DNA from: Phaeodactylibacter sp.
GTDB lineage: Bacteria; Bacteroidota; Bacteroidia; Chitinophagales; Saprospiraceae
Direction: 5' to 3'
DNA length: 64,000 bases
Assembly: GCF_022763345.1 (NCBI RefSeq)
Contig: NZ_JALEGS010000018.1
Coordinates: 1 to 64,000 of the forward strand
A model generated the notes under the pieces. The model was not told where the DNA came from. It saw only the letters and a list, made by a program, of their open reading frames with translations, and did no database searches. Each line of letters opens with the position of its first letter. The stretch's first letter is position 1. Positions 1 through 8,853 of the stretch are shown here, one piece after another. The position numbers and the translations under genes are program-made.

Positions 1-10
1 AAACGTACGA

Positions 11-99
11 GCATTTACGCTGGGAAGTGGCTTGCTCCGATGTCGCAAATCTAAGATCCCGACATTTATCGTCGGTGACCACTTCGTATTGCGTATACA
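11..99. repeat. Dispersed hairpin repeat, copy 1
   Basis: Positions 11-49 and 79-99 match, in reverse complement and with one mismatch, the contiguous stretch 55048-55107. This copy carries 29 extra bases (50-78) that themselves hold a small hairpin (CCGAC at 59-63 pairing with GTCGG at 71-75). The core pairs GAAGTGG with CCACTTC, so it looks like a REP-like palindromic repeat. It ends 32 bases before the methyltransferase gene. Confidence 0.75.
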
Positions 100-130
100 A
101 CCCAGCAGAACCGCATAACACCCACAGCCT

Positions 131-850
131 ATGCTATTCGTAGATACCCGCCACCGCAGTCAGGAGGATGAAATTATGGATGATTTCGATATGACGGGCG
201 AGATGCTCCGGGATTCCCTGGACCAGATTGCGCGCATTAACCGCTGGCTGGGGGGGAACCCTATCACAGTGAATGGTGTGAAGCAACTGGTCAGCAACTT
301 ACCCAAAAGTCAGCCTATCCACCTGGTGGATCTGGGCTGTGGCAATGGCGACCTGCTGCGCATTCTTGCCCGTTGGGGGCGGCGGCAGGGACGTACTTTT
401 CGGCTGACGGGGATTGATGGCAATGCGTACACTATTGACTACGCCCGGAAGCTTTCTAAGGACTATCCGGAAATTGAGTACCGGACAGAAATGCTGCCCT
501 CTTCATGGTTAGAAACAGCAGATTACGATATCGTCCTTTGCACTTTATTTCTTCACCATTTTCCGACAGAACAGTTACTGCGGTTATTAAAAGTCGTACA
601 GCAGCAGGCTAAACTCGGCATTGTTGTCAATGATCTGCAACGTAGCGCCCTGGCCTACCGTTTGTTCCAGTTGATTACCTTACCGGTTGCTAACCCTATG
701 GTAATCCGTGATGGATTGGTTTCTATACTGCGTGGATTTAAACGTAAAGAAATGGAAGCATGGGCCCAAGAGCTGGCCCCTTCTGACAGCTTGATCCGGT
801 GGCGGTGGGCATTCCGTTATCAATGGATTATAAAAAACAACGAGGGCTAA
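131..850 (+). CDS. Class I SAM-dependent methyltransferase, type III PKS-associated
   Basis: This 239-aa protein has a class I (Rossmann) methyltransferase fold. Motif I reads VDLGCGNGDLL near residues 66-76, an acidic residue follows in TGIDGN, and a post-motif YDIVLCTLFLHHF segment is present. The remainder, with NDLQRS and LAYRLFQ, resembles from memory the methyltransferases that sit beside type III polyketide synthases and FAD-dependent oxidoreductases in many bacteria. It runs toward the PKS operon and its stop overlaps the stop of the exporter gene by a few bases (tail to tail). It probably methylates the polyketide product, by analogy to SrsB-type enzymes; that is inference. An internal ATG at 176 is an alternative start, but the preceding residues look conserved in the family. 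Confidence 0.8.
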   Translation: MLFVDTRHRSQEDEIMDDFDMTGEMLRDSLDQIARINRWLGGNPITVNGVKQLVSNLPKSQPIHLVDLGCGNGDLLRILARWGRRQGRTFRLTGIDGNAYTIDYARKLSKDYPEIEYRTEMLPSSWLETADYDIVLCTLFLHHFPTEQLLRLLKVVQQQAKLGIVVNDLQRSALAYRLFQLITLPVANPMVIRDGLVSILRGFKRKEMEAWAQELAPSDSLIRWRWAFRYQWIIKNNEG

Positions 851-3108
851 TCTTTGATCTCTTTCAGAACCGCTGGAAGTACGATAACATCCGAAACCAA
901 CGCAATGGCAACGGTAAATGCACAAAGTAAACCGAAGGTTTGTACAGACAGCACCCCACTTGCTCCCACTACCAGAAAGCCGCACACCAAGGCAATGGTC
1001 GTGGCCAGTAACGCACCTCCGGTATAGTGAAGCCCCTGATCCAGTGCCCTGACCCTGGTAAGCCCTTGCTTACGGTAGGACTTATAACTGTGCAGCAGGT
1101 GGATCGTATCGTCCATCGCTACTCCTAGCATGATGGGGGCAAGCATGGCGTTTGCCGCTTCCAAAGCAATACCGCCCAGGCTCATCACCGTTCCCGTAAG
1201 CAATATGGGCAACAAGTTGGGCAGCATGACCAGTAAGCTGACCTTCCAGTCCCCTACGAAATAGAAAAGAATACCGAAGGCCAGGATAAAAGCCGTTCCG
1301 AAAGACCAAAGCTGCGTTTGCAGGATGAAGGTATTCAACTGTGCAAAAAGCGCCAAAAAGCCATGCACGGATAGTTCATACCTTGCCGGATCAAAATGCT
1401 GTTGAAAGTTGGCCCGTATCGCAGCAAGCAATTGTTCCAGTGCTTTTGTCTCCAGTTCCTTCACATTCGCGGAGATGCTAAGCGCACTTTGATCTTCGGC
1501 CACGGGAGAGAAGAAAGCGTTGCGGTCAACCGGGGGTTGGCTTAGGATATCGGCAGCGTTTGCCGGGCTGAATACAGATAGCGGACTGCTCCGGGACTCC
1601 AGAAAGTCACGAAAATTAAGAATAGAAACAGGTGTCGCCAGCTGAGGGTGCTCCTCGACAAACGCCTGAAAAGTATCCAAACGGTCAAGGGTAGCCCTGT
1701 TGAGCATACTGCTGTCCTGGCGGTGGGCGATGTTGATTTGAAAACGGGCATTGCCACCCAGAACCTTCTCTATGGCGAATAAATCAGCTTTTGCCTGGCC
1801 TTCTCCCAACAAATGCAGAGAATCGGTATTGACTTCTAGTCTGCTAACCGACCCTATGCCCAACAAGGCCAAAACAGCAGCTATCCCGATGATCAACCGG
1901 GCGTGGTGAGTCGTCCAGCCATTGATATGATTGACCGCATTCCGGATAAAACGGGTCTGAAAATGCTTAAGCCGGGTGCCAGCTCGGGTGCCAGCTACCG
2001 GAACTTGAGGAAGGCAGCTAAAGCCAATAGCGGTGATCAAGTAGACCAGTACAAAGGCAACCACCATGCCGAGAAAGGTAAATAGCCCCATAACCCGGAA
2101 TGCTGGCAAGGGAGACAAGGTAAGCGCCAGATAGCCAATAACTGTAGTGGCCGTTGTGTAAAAGCAGGGCTTCAGGCTATACAACAGGGCTTTTTCAATA
2201 AGGGTTATCCGTACCTCCTGTGGGTGCTTGCCTGCCTCCTGATGAAAGATATTAATGATATGCACAGAATCGCTCACGCTGTATACCATCAGGATCGTCG
2301 GGATCAGCATGGAGATCAGGTTAAGGGAGTAGCCCAGACTGGTCATCACCCCCATCAGTACGCTGATAGGTACCGCCACGCTAACGACAGCAATAGGGAT
2401 GTAGTACCAATGAGGAAGCAACAGGAAGAGGAGGGCAAATATGACCAGAGTCGTTGCCACAGCAAAGAAAGTGCTTTCCTCGTAGATGCTGGCGTTAAAA
2501 GCTTCATTGAGTATGGGCTGCCCCGAAATAAGCGCTCCGGGCAGGTGTTCTTCAATCACCATTTCCAGGTGACTTACGATTTCATTTCGCTTTGATTCCA
2601 GTTTATCCGTTGGGTCGAGTTGCGCATAGAAGAAGAGGTGCTTTCCCTCAGGCCCGATCAGTTGATGCCGGATAGCCGGGAGCTGTTCGAGTAACTGGCT
2701 TACCTGACTGGGCGTGCGCCCCGATGGAAAAAGGGGTCGGTAATAGAGCCTCCGGTTGGAATATATGGGATACTGAGCGTTAGCCAGGCTAAATGTGGCG
2801 TGTACACCGGGCAGAGTATCCGCCTGCTGGTGTAAAGCCCTGAGTGATTTGAGGTGTGTGCTGTCCAGCGCATCCTCAACCTCCAGCATGGCGATGACGA
2901 TCTCATCAGAGCCACGTTCGTGCTGGAACTTCAAATACGACTGATAGCCAGGGTTATCCTCCAGAAACCAGATGGACACCGAATTGTCGACCCGGAGGTT
3001 TTGTGCCGTTTGGTAGGCACCGGTTACCGTGGCGAACAGCAGTATGCCCGCCCACCACCAGCGATGGCGAATAACCCTGCGGACCATTTTTGAAAACAAT
3101 TGCTTCAT
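847..3108 (-). CDS. MMPL/RND-family exporter
   Basis: This 753-aa integral membrane protein has the duplicated MMPL/SSD layout: an N-terminal TM helix, a periplasmic loop, a bundle of about five helices (around residues 215-375, containing a ...VYSVSDSVHIINIFH segment), a TM and second loop, and a second bundle (around 605-750, with GVAMDDTIHLLHSYKSY). The paired D-x-x-H-x-x segments are typical of the proton-relay helices of this superfamily. The start lies 3 bp after the phosphopantetheinyl transferase stop, so it is the last gene of the PKS operon. Related exporters serve hopanoid, aryl-polyene and flexirubin loci, so export or outer-membrane delivery of the lipid-like product is the natural inference. 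Confidence 0.87.
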   Translation of the reverse strand: MKQLFSKMVRRVIRHRWWWAGILLFATVTGAYQTAQNLRVDNSVSIWFLEDNPGYQSYLKFQHERGSDEIVIAMLEVEDALDSTHLKSLRALHQQADTLPGVHATFSLANAQYPIYSNRRLYYRPLFPSGRTPSQVSQLLEQLPAIRHQLIGPEGKHLFFYAQLDPTDKLESKRNEIVSHLEMVIEEHLPGALISGQPILNEAFNASIYEESTFFAVATTLVIFALLFLLLPHWYYIPIAVVSVAVPISVLMGVMTSLGYSLNLISMLIPTILMVYSVSDSVHIINIFHQEAGKHPQEVRITLIEKALLYSLKPCFYTTATTVIGYLALTLSPLPAFRVMGLFTFLGMVVAFVLVYLITAIGFSCLPQVPVAGTRAGTRLKHFQTRFIRNAVNHINGWTTHHARLIIGIAAVLALLGIGSVSRLEVNTDSLHLLGEGQAKADLFAIEKVLGGNARFQINIAHRQDSSMLNRATLDRLDTFQAFVEEHPQLATPVSILNFRDFLESRSSPLSVFSPANAADILSQPPVDRNAFFSPVAEDQSALSISANVKELETKALEQLLAAIRANFQQHFDPARYELSVHGFLALFAQLNTFILQTQLWSFGTAFILAFGILFYFVGDWKVSLLVMLPNLLPILLTGTVMSLGGIALEAANAMLAPIMLGVAMDDTIHLLHSYKSYRKQGLTRVRALDQGLHYTGGALLATTIALVCGFLVVGASGVLSVQTFGLLCAFTVAIALVSDVIVLPAVLKEIKD

Positions 3109-3111
3109 AAT

Positions 3112-3717
3112 CTAATGAGCCAGGCTGCCCAGCATAACTTCTGCCCATGCGCCATGATGGGACCACGACAGGAAGGCGCTTTGCGGCTCATTCAGGTAAT
3201 ACAGGATCGGCCGGCCGAGTTCATTTTTTCGGATATTAATCTTGTCGGGGCGGCATTGGAAGTGTCGGGCAGCAAGTTCTGCTGCTGTCTGCCGGATCGC
3301 AGTGCTTCTTTGTTTTGGAAGCGCATCAGGCGTATGCAAAAGCTGTCTGTCCAAAATGTGGATGGGGGCGACTTCAGTGGAGCTGCTGATGAAGTTTTCA
3401 TTAGCTTGAGCCTTTACCATGTAGGTTCGTTCCTGCGTATGCAAAACAGCCTGAAAATGATCTGCCTCCTGTGTGGAAGACCATTCAACAACTTGTAATG
3501 ACCGGGGAGCGTACCGGCGTTGATGGAATTCAGTGGACCAGGCTTTATAGGCGGCTTCCTTGCATGCCCAAAGCAACCACACCTGCTGTTCAGGGTCGTT
3601 GGCCTGATGTATGAGGGCCTGCTCTCGGTCTGTGAAGAGTTTACCGAGGTAGCCGGGCCGGTGCCAGTTGCTGCTTTGACAGGCTGTTTTGACATCGACT
3701 ATATCGTTGCCAATCAT
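3112..3717 (-). CDS. 4'-phosphopantetheinyl transferase (Sfp/AcpS superfamily)
   Basis: This 201-aa protein begins with MIGNDIVDV, the hallmark Mg-binding start of the family, and has the second hallmark WACKEAAYKAW around residues 49-59 (W-x-x-KEA-x-x-K). It would transfer phosphopantetheine from CoA to the active serine of the ACP encoded immediately upstream. Its start codon overlaps the ACP stop by 4 bp, implying translational coupling and a dedicated partnership. This strongly supports a self-contained carrier-protein pathway rather than housekeeping fatty-acid synthesis. Confidence 0.9.
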   Translation of the reverse strand: MIGNDIVDVKTACQSSNWHRPGYLGKLFTDREQALIHQANDPEQQVWLLWACKEAAYKAWSTEFHQRRYAPRSLQVVEWSSTQEADHFQAVLHTQERTYMVKAQANENFISSSTEVAPIHILDRQLLHTPDALPKQRSTAIRQTAAELAARHFQCRPDKINIRKNELGRPILYYLNEPQSAFLSWSHHGAWAEVMLGSLAH

Positions 3718-3962
3718 CCTGCTTTTTCTTCAATAACGGACAGAGCGGCCTTGACGGTAAGCATTTTTTCCATGGCTTCATCCTCGATTTCAATATCAAA
3801 TTCATCCTCAACATCGAGGATAATATCTACCAGATGAGCGGAATTGATCTTCAGGTCTTTGATGAAATCAGTCTCTTCGGTTAAATTCCCGAAGGCTTCC
3901 TCATCCGTCACATAAGGCTTGATGATGCGGCGAAGGGCCTCTAAACGTTCAGCTTGGTTCAT
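3714..3962 (-). CDS. Acyl carrier protein
   Basis: This is an 82-aa acidic four-helix carrier. The phosphopantetheine site is Ser41 in KINSAHLVDIILDVEDEF, where the usual DSL is replaced by NSA but the serine and following helix are intact. I chose the ATG at 3962 (10 bp after the ketosynthase stop). An in-frame ATG at 3986 would add eight residues and overlap the ketosynthase gene. It sits between the ketosynthase and its probable activating transferase, and presumably carries the growing starter acyl chain for the type III PKS. Confidence 0.88.
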   Translation of the reverse strand: MNQAERLEALRRIIKPYVTDEEAFGNLTEETDFIKDLKINSAHLVDIILDVEDEFDIEIEDEAMEKMLTVKAALSVIEEKAG

Positions 3963-3972
3963 TCGTCGTAGT

Positions 3973-5253
3973 TTAAAACGCGCCATTAAAGGATTGAAAG
4001 ATAACACAGGCATTGACATCTCCAAAGCCAAACCCGGCTTTAATCACTGTTTTTACGGAAAGGTCTTCACGCAACTGTCGCACGATACGCCCCTCAGGTA
4101 TGACCTCAAGAATGGACGGATGAGGGTCTTCACAATTGATGGAAGGGAAGACGAACCCCTGATGTAAGCCCAAAACAGCAGCTACACTTTCGATGCTGCC
4201 CGCTGCGCTGATGCAGTGCCCGATCATGCCCTTCAGGGAGTGGATGTATGGGAAGTCTGATCCGGTCCTCCCGAGCGCCACCGCCCAGTTTTGGATTTCG
4301 TCTGGGTCTTTGGTGGTCGCGGTCAGGTGCCCGTTGATCAGGTCAATGTCAGCCGGAGCCACATTACAACGCGACAAAGCCGCCCGTATGCAACGTTGCA
4401 CGCCGACCGGGTTAGGTGCAGTCATAGAGCCTCCGCTCCTTTGCCCTCCGGAGTTGCTGGCTCCGCCCAGCACCTCTGCATAAATGCGTGCGCCTCGTTC
4501 CAGTGCGCTATCCAAAGATTCTAATACTAAAGCCCCTGCTCCGCTGCCGGGCACAAATCCTGCTGCGGTAGCGCTCATCGGCCGGGAAGCTGAGGCGGGG
4601 TGCTCGTTGCTCCGGTTATTCATCACCCGCATGGCATCAAAGCCACCCCACAGGTAAGGCCCGCTATCGCTGGCACTCCCCGCAAGCATCCGTTTTGCAT
4701 AGCCGTTGGCAATATGCTCATAGGCCATCAGTATAGATTCCGTTCCGGTGGCGCAGGCAGAGGAATTGGTGGTTATAGTGTTGCCAAGCCCCAGTATACC
4801 GCCCAGATAGGCACTCACTCCACTAGCCATAATTTGAGGCACCGTGGTACTGCCCAGGCGCTTTACCCTCCCCTCGTCCACCAGGTAAGCGGCTTCCCGC
4901 ATTTTATCCACTCCCGAATTGCCAATACCCAAAATGGCACCGCTGTCAAAATCTGCCGTTTCGCGCTCCCGGGAGAGGCCAGCATCTTCCCAGGCATCAA
5001 TGCCTGCCATACAGCCATACAGGATGCCGGAGGAAACAAAATTGCGCAACTGCAGAGACGTAAGGTATTGAGCTTTCAGTTCTTCTGAGACTTCGGGAGC
5101 ACCACCAATCTGGCAGGAAAAGTTCAGTTCCGCCAGTTGTTCCTGGTACCGAATGCCTGATTGCCCTGCGCGGATGGCGGCAGTAAAGTCAGGAAGCCCC
5201 ACCCCATTAGGCGCAGCAACTCCGAGGCCTGTGATGACAACACGTTTGTTCAT
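3973..5253 (-). CDS. Beta-ketoacyl-ACP synthase (KAS I/II, FabF-like)
   Basis: This 426-aa thiolase-fold condensing enzyme has a complete C-H-H set: Cys167 in SSACATG, His309 in INGHLTATTKD and His346 in KGMIGHCISAAGS, with Lys341. The Asn-Ala-His-Gly-Thr consensus is altered to NGHLTAT, suggesting a specialised rather than housekeeping FabF. Its start overlaps the dehydratase stop by 4 bp (ATGA). It likely elongates an ACP-bound acyl or polyene chain that primes the type III PKS. Confidence 0.9.
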   Translation of the reverse strand: MNKRVVITGLGVAAPNGVGLPDFTAAIRAGQSGIRYQEQLAELNFSCQIGGAPEVSEELKAQYLTSLQLRNFVSSGILYGCMAGIDAWEDAGLSRERETADFDSGAILGIGNSGVDKMREAAYLVDEGRVKRLGSTTVPQIMASGVSAYLGGILGLGNTITTNSSACATGTESILMAYEHIANGYAKRMLAGSASDSGPYLWGGFDAMRVMNNRSNEHPASASRPMSATAAGFVPGSGAGALVLESLDSALERGARIYAEVLGGASNSGGQRSGGSMTAPNPVGVQRCIRAALSRCNVAPADIDLINGHLTATTKDPDEIQNWAVALGRTGSDFPYIHSLKGMIGHCISAAGSIESVAAVLGLHQGFVFPSINCEDPHPSILEVIPEGRIVRQLREDLSVKTVIKAGFGFGDVNACVIFQSFNGAF

Positions 5254-5702
5254 AGTTGAGCAGTTATTGGACTACACATGCCTGCCAGTTCCCCCTGACA
5301 GGCCAGTTCAGATTGTGCATTAAAGAGTTGCACCTTGCATTTGAGCTTACCAAAACGAAAGTATACTTTTTCGGAAACTACTTTTACCCGCTCCCCGGGA
5401 TAAACAGGCTTCAGGTAATCGACAGCCTGGGAAGAAAATGCCACGCCAGGCTGCTGTCCCGAGGCTATTTTATCCTGCAACAGGTAAATACCGAGACAAA
5501 CCAGCCCAATTTGCGCCATGGTTTCCGAGAGAATAACCCCTGGCGTAACCGGATGCCCTGGAAAATGCCCCCGGTAGAAACCGGCATTGGGTGGGAAGGT
5601 ATAGTATCCCGTTGCCCCCTGCTCATCGACCCGCTCGAGTTCGTCAACAAACCGAAAAGGGGCTGCGTAGGGGAGTAATTCGAGTATTTTGGAATGGTTC
5701 AT
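5250..5702 (-). CDS. FabZ-like beta-hydroxyacyl-ACP dehydratase
   Basis: This 150-aa hot-dog-fold protein carries the helix motif YRGHFPGHPVTPGVILSE. The catalytic pair would be His46 and Glu60, the same 14-residue spacing as FabZ His49/Glu63. The ATG at 5702 leaves 13 bp to the upstream reductase; an upstream ATG at 5738 would overlap that gene by 23 bp and adds an unconvincing leader. It would dehydrate the 3-hydroxyacyl-ACP formed in this pathway. No cluster-encoded ketoreductase is obvious, so either the SDR at 5716 or the housekeeping FabG must supply that step. Confidence 0.85.
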   Translation of the reverse strand: MNHSKILELLPYAAPFRFVDELERVDEQGATGYYTFPPNAGFYRGHFPGHPVTPGVILSETMAQIGLVCLGIYLLQDKIASGQQPGVAFSSQAVDYLKPVYPGERVKVVSEKVYFRFGKLKCKVQLFNAQSELACQGELAGMCSPITAQL

Positions 5703-5715
5703 TGGACTAGATAGT

Positions 5716-6492
5716 TTATTGCAAGTGCTCTCCACCATCCACCGGGATGACGGCCCCGTTGATCCAGGCTGCTTCTGGCCGGACCAAAAGGCTAACCACT
5801 GCAGCTACATCCTCAGGCCGGGTCAGGCGGTCAAAAGGATTGCGTTGCCGACTGATTTCCATTAGCCGTTCGTGCCCGGGAATGAGGCGCAACGATGGCG
5901 TATCGGTGGTGCCAGCCTGGATACAGTTGGCCCGGATGCCGTAGGGGGCAAACTCCAGGGCAATTTGCCGGGTAATAGCTTCCAGGGCAGCCTTCGCTGC
6001 GGAGACCGCGCCGTAATTCGGCCAGGCCTTTTGATTGCCTTCGCTGGTGAAGCTGATGATTCGGGTGTCCGATGCGAATAATTTAGCCTGGAAAAGCGCC
6101 TGCACCCAATCGTACAAACTGGTGGCCATAGCTGCCAGCGTGAGTTGGAAATCATCGCTCTGCAAGTAGGGTCCGTCCCCACCTGCCATAGGCTTCAGGT
6201 TTCCTTTTGCAATGCTGTGCACGACCACTCCAATACGCCCTTTTTCTCCTATTTGATTTTGAATGGCTTCAATAAGATCGGAGCGCTTATCCGCCCGGAG
6301 GGCATCCACGTTGAAGGATCCAAAGTCTGGTGCATTCGTAGCAATTTCCGAAAATGCTTCCTGAATCGCAGGCAACGTAGATTTGCGGTCTCTGTGGACA
6401 ACAAGGATACCCCAGCCATCACGCCCCAGGGCTTTGACCGTAGCCAGCCCCAGGCCTGAAGACCCTCCCAAAATAAGTGCGTACTGGTGCAT
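5716..6492 (-). CDS. Enoyl-ACP-reductase-like SDR (FabI/FabL type)
   Basis: This 258-aa short-chain dehydrogenase has the nucleotide motif GGSSGLG (residues 9-15), VHSIAKG (91-97) as in enoyl-ACP reductases, and a Tyr160-x6-Lys167 arrangement, the FabI/FabL spacing rather than the usual SDR Tyr-x3-Lys. It also has the C-terminal GAVIPVDGG tail. It probably reduces the enoyl-ACP intermediate using NAD(P)H, giving a saturated chain. A ketoreductase role cannot be excluded. It follows the type III PKS gene by 58 bp in the same direction. Confidence 0.8.
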   Translation of the reverse strand: MHQYALILGGSSGLGLATVKALGRDGWGILVVHRDRKSTLPAIQEAFSEIATNAPDFGSFNVDALRADKRSDLIEAIQNQIGEKGRIGVVVHSIAKGNLKPMAGGDGPYLQSDDFQLTLAAMATSLYDWVQALFQAKLFASDTRIISFTSEGNQKAWPNYGAVSAAKAALEAITRQIALEFAPYGIRANCIQAGTTDTPSLRLIPGHERLMEISRQRNPFDRLTRPEDVAAVVSLLVRPEAAWINGAVIPVDGGEHLQ

Positions 6493-6550
6493 AACGGTTT
6501 GAGTTATTTGACCGAGAACTGCGCTGCTGCTACGCGCAGCCCTTCAAAAA

Positions 6551-7600
6551 TTACCATTCCAATAAAACCCGCTGGGCCGAAAACCCCGGCCCAAAGCTAA
6601 GCATAAGCCCCTGATCGCCGGGCGGTATATCCCGCTCCAGAAACCGCTCCAGCACGTAGAGTACGGTGGCGCTCGACATATTGCCGTACAGCCTCAGGAC
6701 CTCTTTCGTATCTGTGATACTTTTGCCAAGCTGACCGAACAAGTCCTCTACAATCTGAACGATCTTTTTGCCGCCAGGGTGAAAGACCAGGTGGTTGATA
6801 CGTTCAATACTACTATCGGCTCTGGCCAGGAAAGGGTGAATGATATCCTCAAAGTGGGCAGCGATCGTCTCAGGTACAGATTGGTCGAGCACCATAGCCA
6901 GACCAGTATCTTTCAGTGCGAAGCCCATCATGTGCTGCGCGTTGTAAAAGTGATACATTTCTTCCCGGAGAATACGCGGGCCCTCATCATCAGGGTGAGA
7001 AGATAACAGCACACAGGCTGCTCCGTCTCCAAAGATGGCGGCGCTCACCACATTGACCATCGAGAAGTCCTCCTGCTGAAAAGTAGCCATCGGAGACTCC
7101 ACCGCAATGACTGCTGCCCGCTTGCCAGGGTTCGCCTGCAGGAAGTTCTTGGCATAAATGATGCCTGACACGCCCGCTGCACACCCCATCTCCGTGACTG
7201 GCAACCGGACAATATCCTGGCGCATATCCAGCAGATTGATCAGGTGCGCATCGACAGAGGGGATCATAATGCCGGTACAGCTTACGGTGATAATGTAATC
7301 CAGATCCTTTGGCACCCAGCGCGCTTTTTCCAATGCCTGCTCCAGACACGACCGGCTCAGCTCAATGACCCCTTCGATATACCGATCGTTATTCTCTGCA
7401 AAACTGCGCCTAACGAACATTTCCTCAGGCGGGATAATGGAGTAGCGCCGATCCACGCCCGCATTGCGAAAGATTTTAAGAACCTTTCGCTGAAAGCGTT
7501 CATCCTGGCCGGAGAGCCACCCTTCAATGAAAGGCAGGATTTCGCTTGTATCGCGGGAATACGGAGGGAGCTGCTTGGCAACATGGGTTATTTTGACCAT
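6551..7600 (-). CDS. Type III polyketide synthase (chalcone/stilbene synthase family)
   Basis: This 349-aa protein has the full type III PKS triad: Cys140 in VTEMGCAAGVSG, His274 in LVFHPGGKK and Asn307 in LYGNMSSATVLYVLE, with the C-terminal SFGPGFSAQ loop. The His-Asn spacing (33) matches plant chalcone synthase. It condenses a starter acyl thioester with malonyl-CoA to make alkylpyrones or alkylresorcinols in known bacterial relatives. ATG 7600 is preferred over ATG 7618 because the latter adds only MNICTL. It is the first gene of the minus-strand operon, about 47 bp from a good Bacteroidota -7 box. Confidence 0.93.
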   Translation of the reverse strand: MVKITHVAKQLPPYSRDTSEILPFIEGWLSGQDERFQRKVLKIFRNAGVDRRYSIIPPEEMFVRRSFAENNDRYIEGVIELSRSCLEQALEKARWVPKDLDYIITVSCTGIMIPSVDAHLINLLDMRQDIVRLPVTEMGCAAGVSGIIYAKNFLQANPGKRAAVIAVESPMATFQQEDFSMVNVVSAAIFGDGAACVLLSSHPDDEGPRILREEMYHFYNAQHMMGFALKDTGLAMVLDQSVPETIAAHFEDIIHPFLARADSSIERINHLVFHPGGKKIVQIVEDLFGQLGKSITDTKEVLRLYGNMSSATVLYVLERFLERDIPPGDQGLMLSFGPGFSAQRVLLEW

Positions 7601-7646
7601 AAGGGTGCAAATATTCAATAGCGTTCTTGATGCTTAATCATCGTTC

Positions 7647-7654
7647 CAAAATTA
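7647..7654 (-). promoter_or_regulatory. Candidate -7 box for the PKS operon
   Basis: On the minus strand the bases read TAATTTTG, an exact fit to the Bacteroidota sigma-ABfr consensus TAnnTTTG. It lies about 47 bp upstream of the PKS start codon. The -33 element is only weakly recognisable (TTTA). Confidence 0.45.
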
Positions 7655-7743
7655 GAACAAGGCTGTGCTGTAAATAGGTTTGAATTTTTGATTTAGTCCA
7701 TTTCCACCGCACCGAATATCTGGTAAAATAGGGATAAACAATG

Positions 7744-7780
7744 GCGAACCAGGTTTTTCGGCCAGTGTTAATTATGCAAT
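7744..7780 (+). repeat. Direct upstream repeat, copy 1
   Basis: A 37-bp sequence that recurs at 8854-8890 with three mismatches. It begins 86 bp before the S41 peptidase ATG; the second copy begins 87 bp before the carbonic anhydrase ATG. Similarity is also visible just before both ATGs (AAAATCTG...CTATGAA), suggesting that the whole upstream region was duplicated. Confidence 0.8.
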
Positions 7781-7829
7781 CCACTGTAATCTAGGAGTGC
7801 AATAATCACCATCAAAAAATCTGCCCGCT

Positions 7830-8789
7830 ATGAAAAAGCTTGAGCTAATACTGCCGATATTTCTACTATTATTTACGGCCTGTAACCGCGACAGTAATGA
7901 GCCCGAGAACATCAGCGTAGAGAACTTTCTGAATGAAGTGGTCGACATCATGGAGCGCAACTCCATCAACCGAAACAATATCGATTGGGCCGATTTTAGA
8001 AGCCAAATACTGAATAGCGGCATGGCCGCACAGAGTGTCAATCAAACCGACGAGGCTTTGCAATTGGCGTTAGAATTGCTCGGTGACAACCATAGCTTTA
8101 TCAGAAGGCAAAATGGCAGGCTGGTATTTGGTGCCGCTATAGACTGCCAGCAGAGCAACGTCGTTGTTCCAAATCTTCCGGAGAATATAGGATACGTAAG
8201 GGTTTCTTCTTTTTCAGGTTCAATTAATGCCGCTGCAATTGCATTTGCCGAAGATATTCAGGCGCAAATCAGGAATCGCGATCATCAGGATATCGAGGGC
8301 TGGATTGTCGACCTTAGAGGCAATATAGGTGGTAATATGTGGCCAATGCTGGCGGGTATAGGCCCTGTTTTAGGAGAAGGCTTAGCTGGCCATTTTATTG
8401 ATCCGAACGGAGTGGAAGAGCCCTGGTTTTATATAAACGGAGCTGCCAGGCTCAACCAAAACAATATTGTTAGCGCACCTGATCCCTATGAGTTGATCAA
8501 TCCTGATCCAAAAGTCGCCGTACTATTGGACCGGGCAGTTATAAGCTCCGGTGAGGCTATCGCTATTGCATTCAAAGGCAGAGCAAATACCCGGCATTTT
8601 GGCGCCGCCTCATGCGGTTTGTCAACGGCTAATACCACTTTTTCACTGCCGGACGGCTCTTCCTTATTTCTAACCACTGCATATATGGCTGACCGCGAAA
8701 AGAACCTGTTTGGTGGGCCGGTAATGCCCGATGTGCCTGGCGGCGGGAGTGAGATGATCACGGCGGCTACAGACTATATTTTAAACTGA
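7830..8789 (+). CDS. S41-family (C-terminal processing peptidase-like) lipoprotein
   Basis: This 319-aa protein has a lipoprotein signal ending in LLLFTAC, so Cys18 would be lipidated. It then resembles the tail-specific protease fold: GYVRVSSFSG, WIVDLRGNIGGNMWPM (residues 158-173), and the catalytic serine in AVISSGEAIAIAF (Ser240). No PDZ domain is visible between the N-terminal helical segment and the protease core, so it is a short, PDZ-less S41 enzyme. It probably acts on the periplasmic or outer surface. The upstream 37-bp repeat is shared with the next gene, suggesting co-regulation without an operon. Confidence 0.85.
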   Translation: MKKLELILPIFLLLFTACNRDSNEPENISVENFLNEVVDIMERNSINRNNIDWADFRSQILNSGMAAQSVNQTDEALQLALELLGDNHSFIRRQNGRLVFGAAIDCQQSNVVVPNLPENIGYVRVSSFSGSINAAAIAFAEDIQAQIRNRDHQDIEGWIVDLRGNIGGNMWPMLAGIGPVLGEGLAGHFIDPNGVEEPWFYINGAARLNQNNIVSAPDPYELINPDPKVAVLLDRAVISSGEAIAIAFKGRANTRHFGAASCGLSTANTTFSLPDGSSLFLTTAYMADREKNLFGGPVMPDVPGGGSEMITAATDYILN

Positions 8790-8853
8790 AGGGGTGGATT
8801 CGTACCAAAGAAGCCTCCATTCAAATCTTACTTTAAGACAAGCTAAAATAACT

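Noticed and set aside
5250..5738. Upstream start (5738) for the FabZ-like dehydratase
   Set aside because: It overlaps the preceding reductase gene by 23 bp and adds a leader without family similarity; ATG 5702 is preferred.
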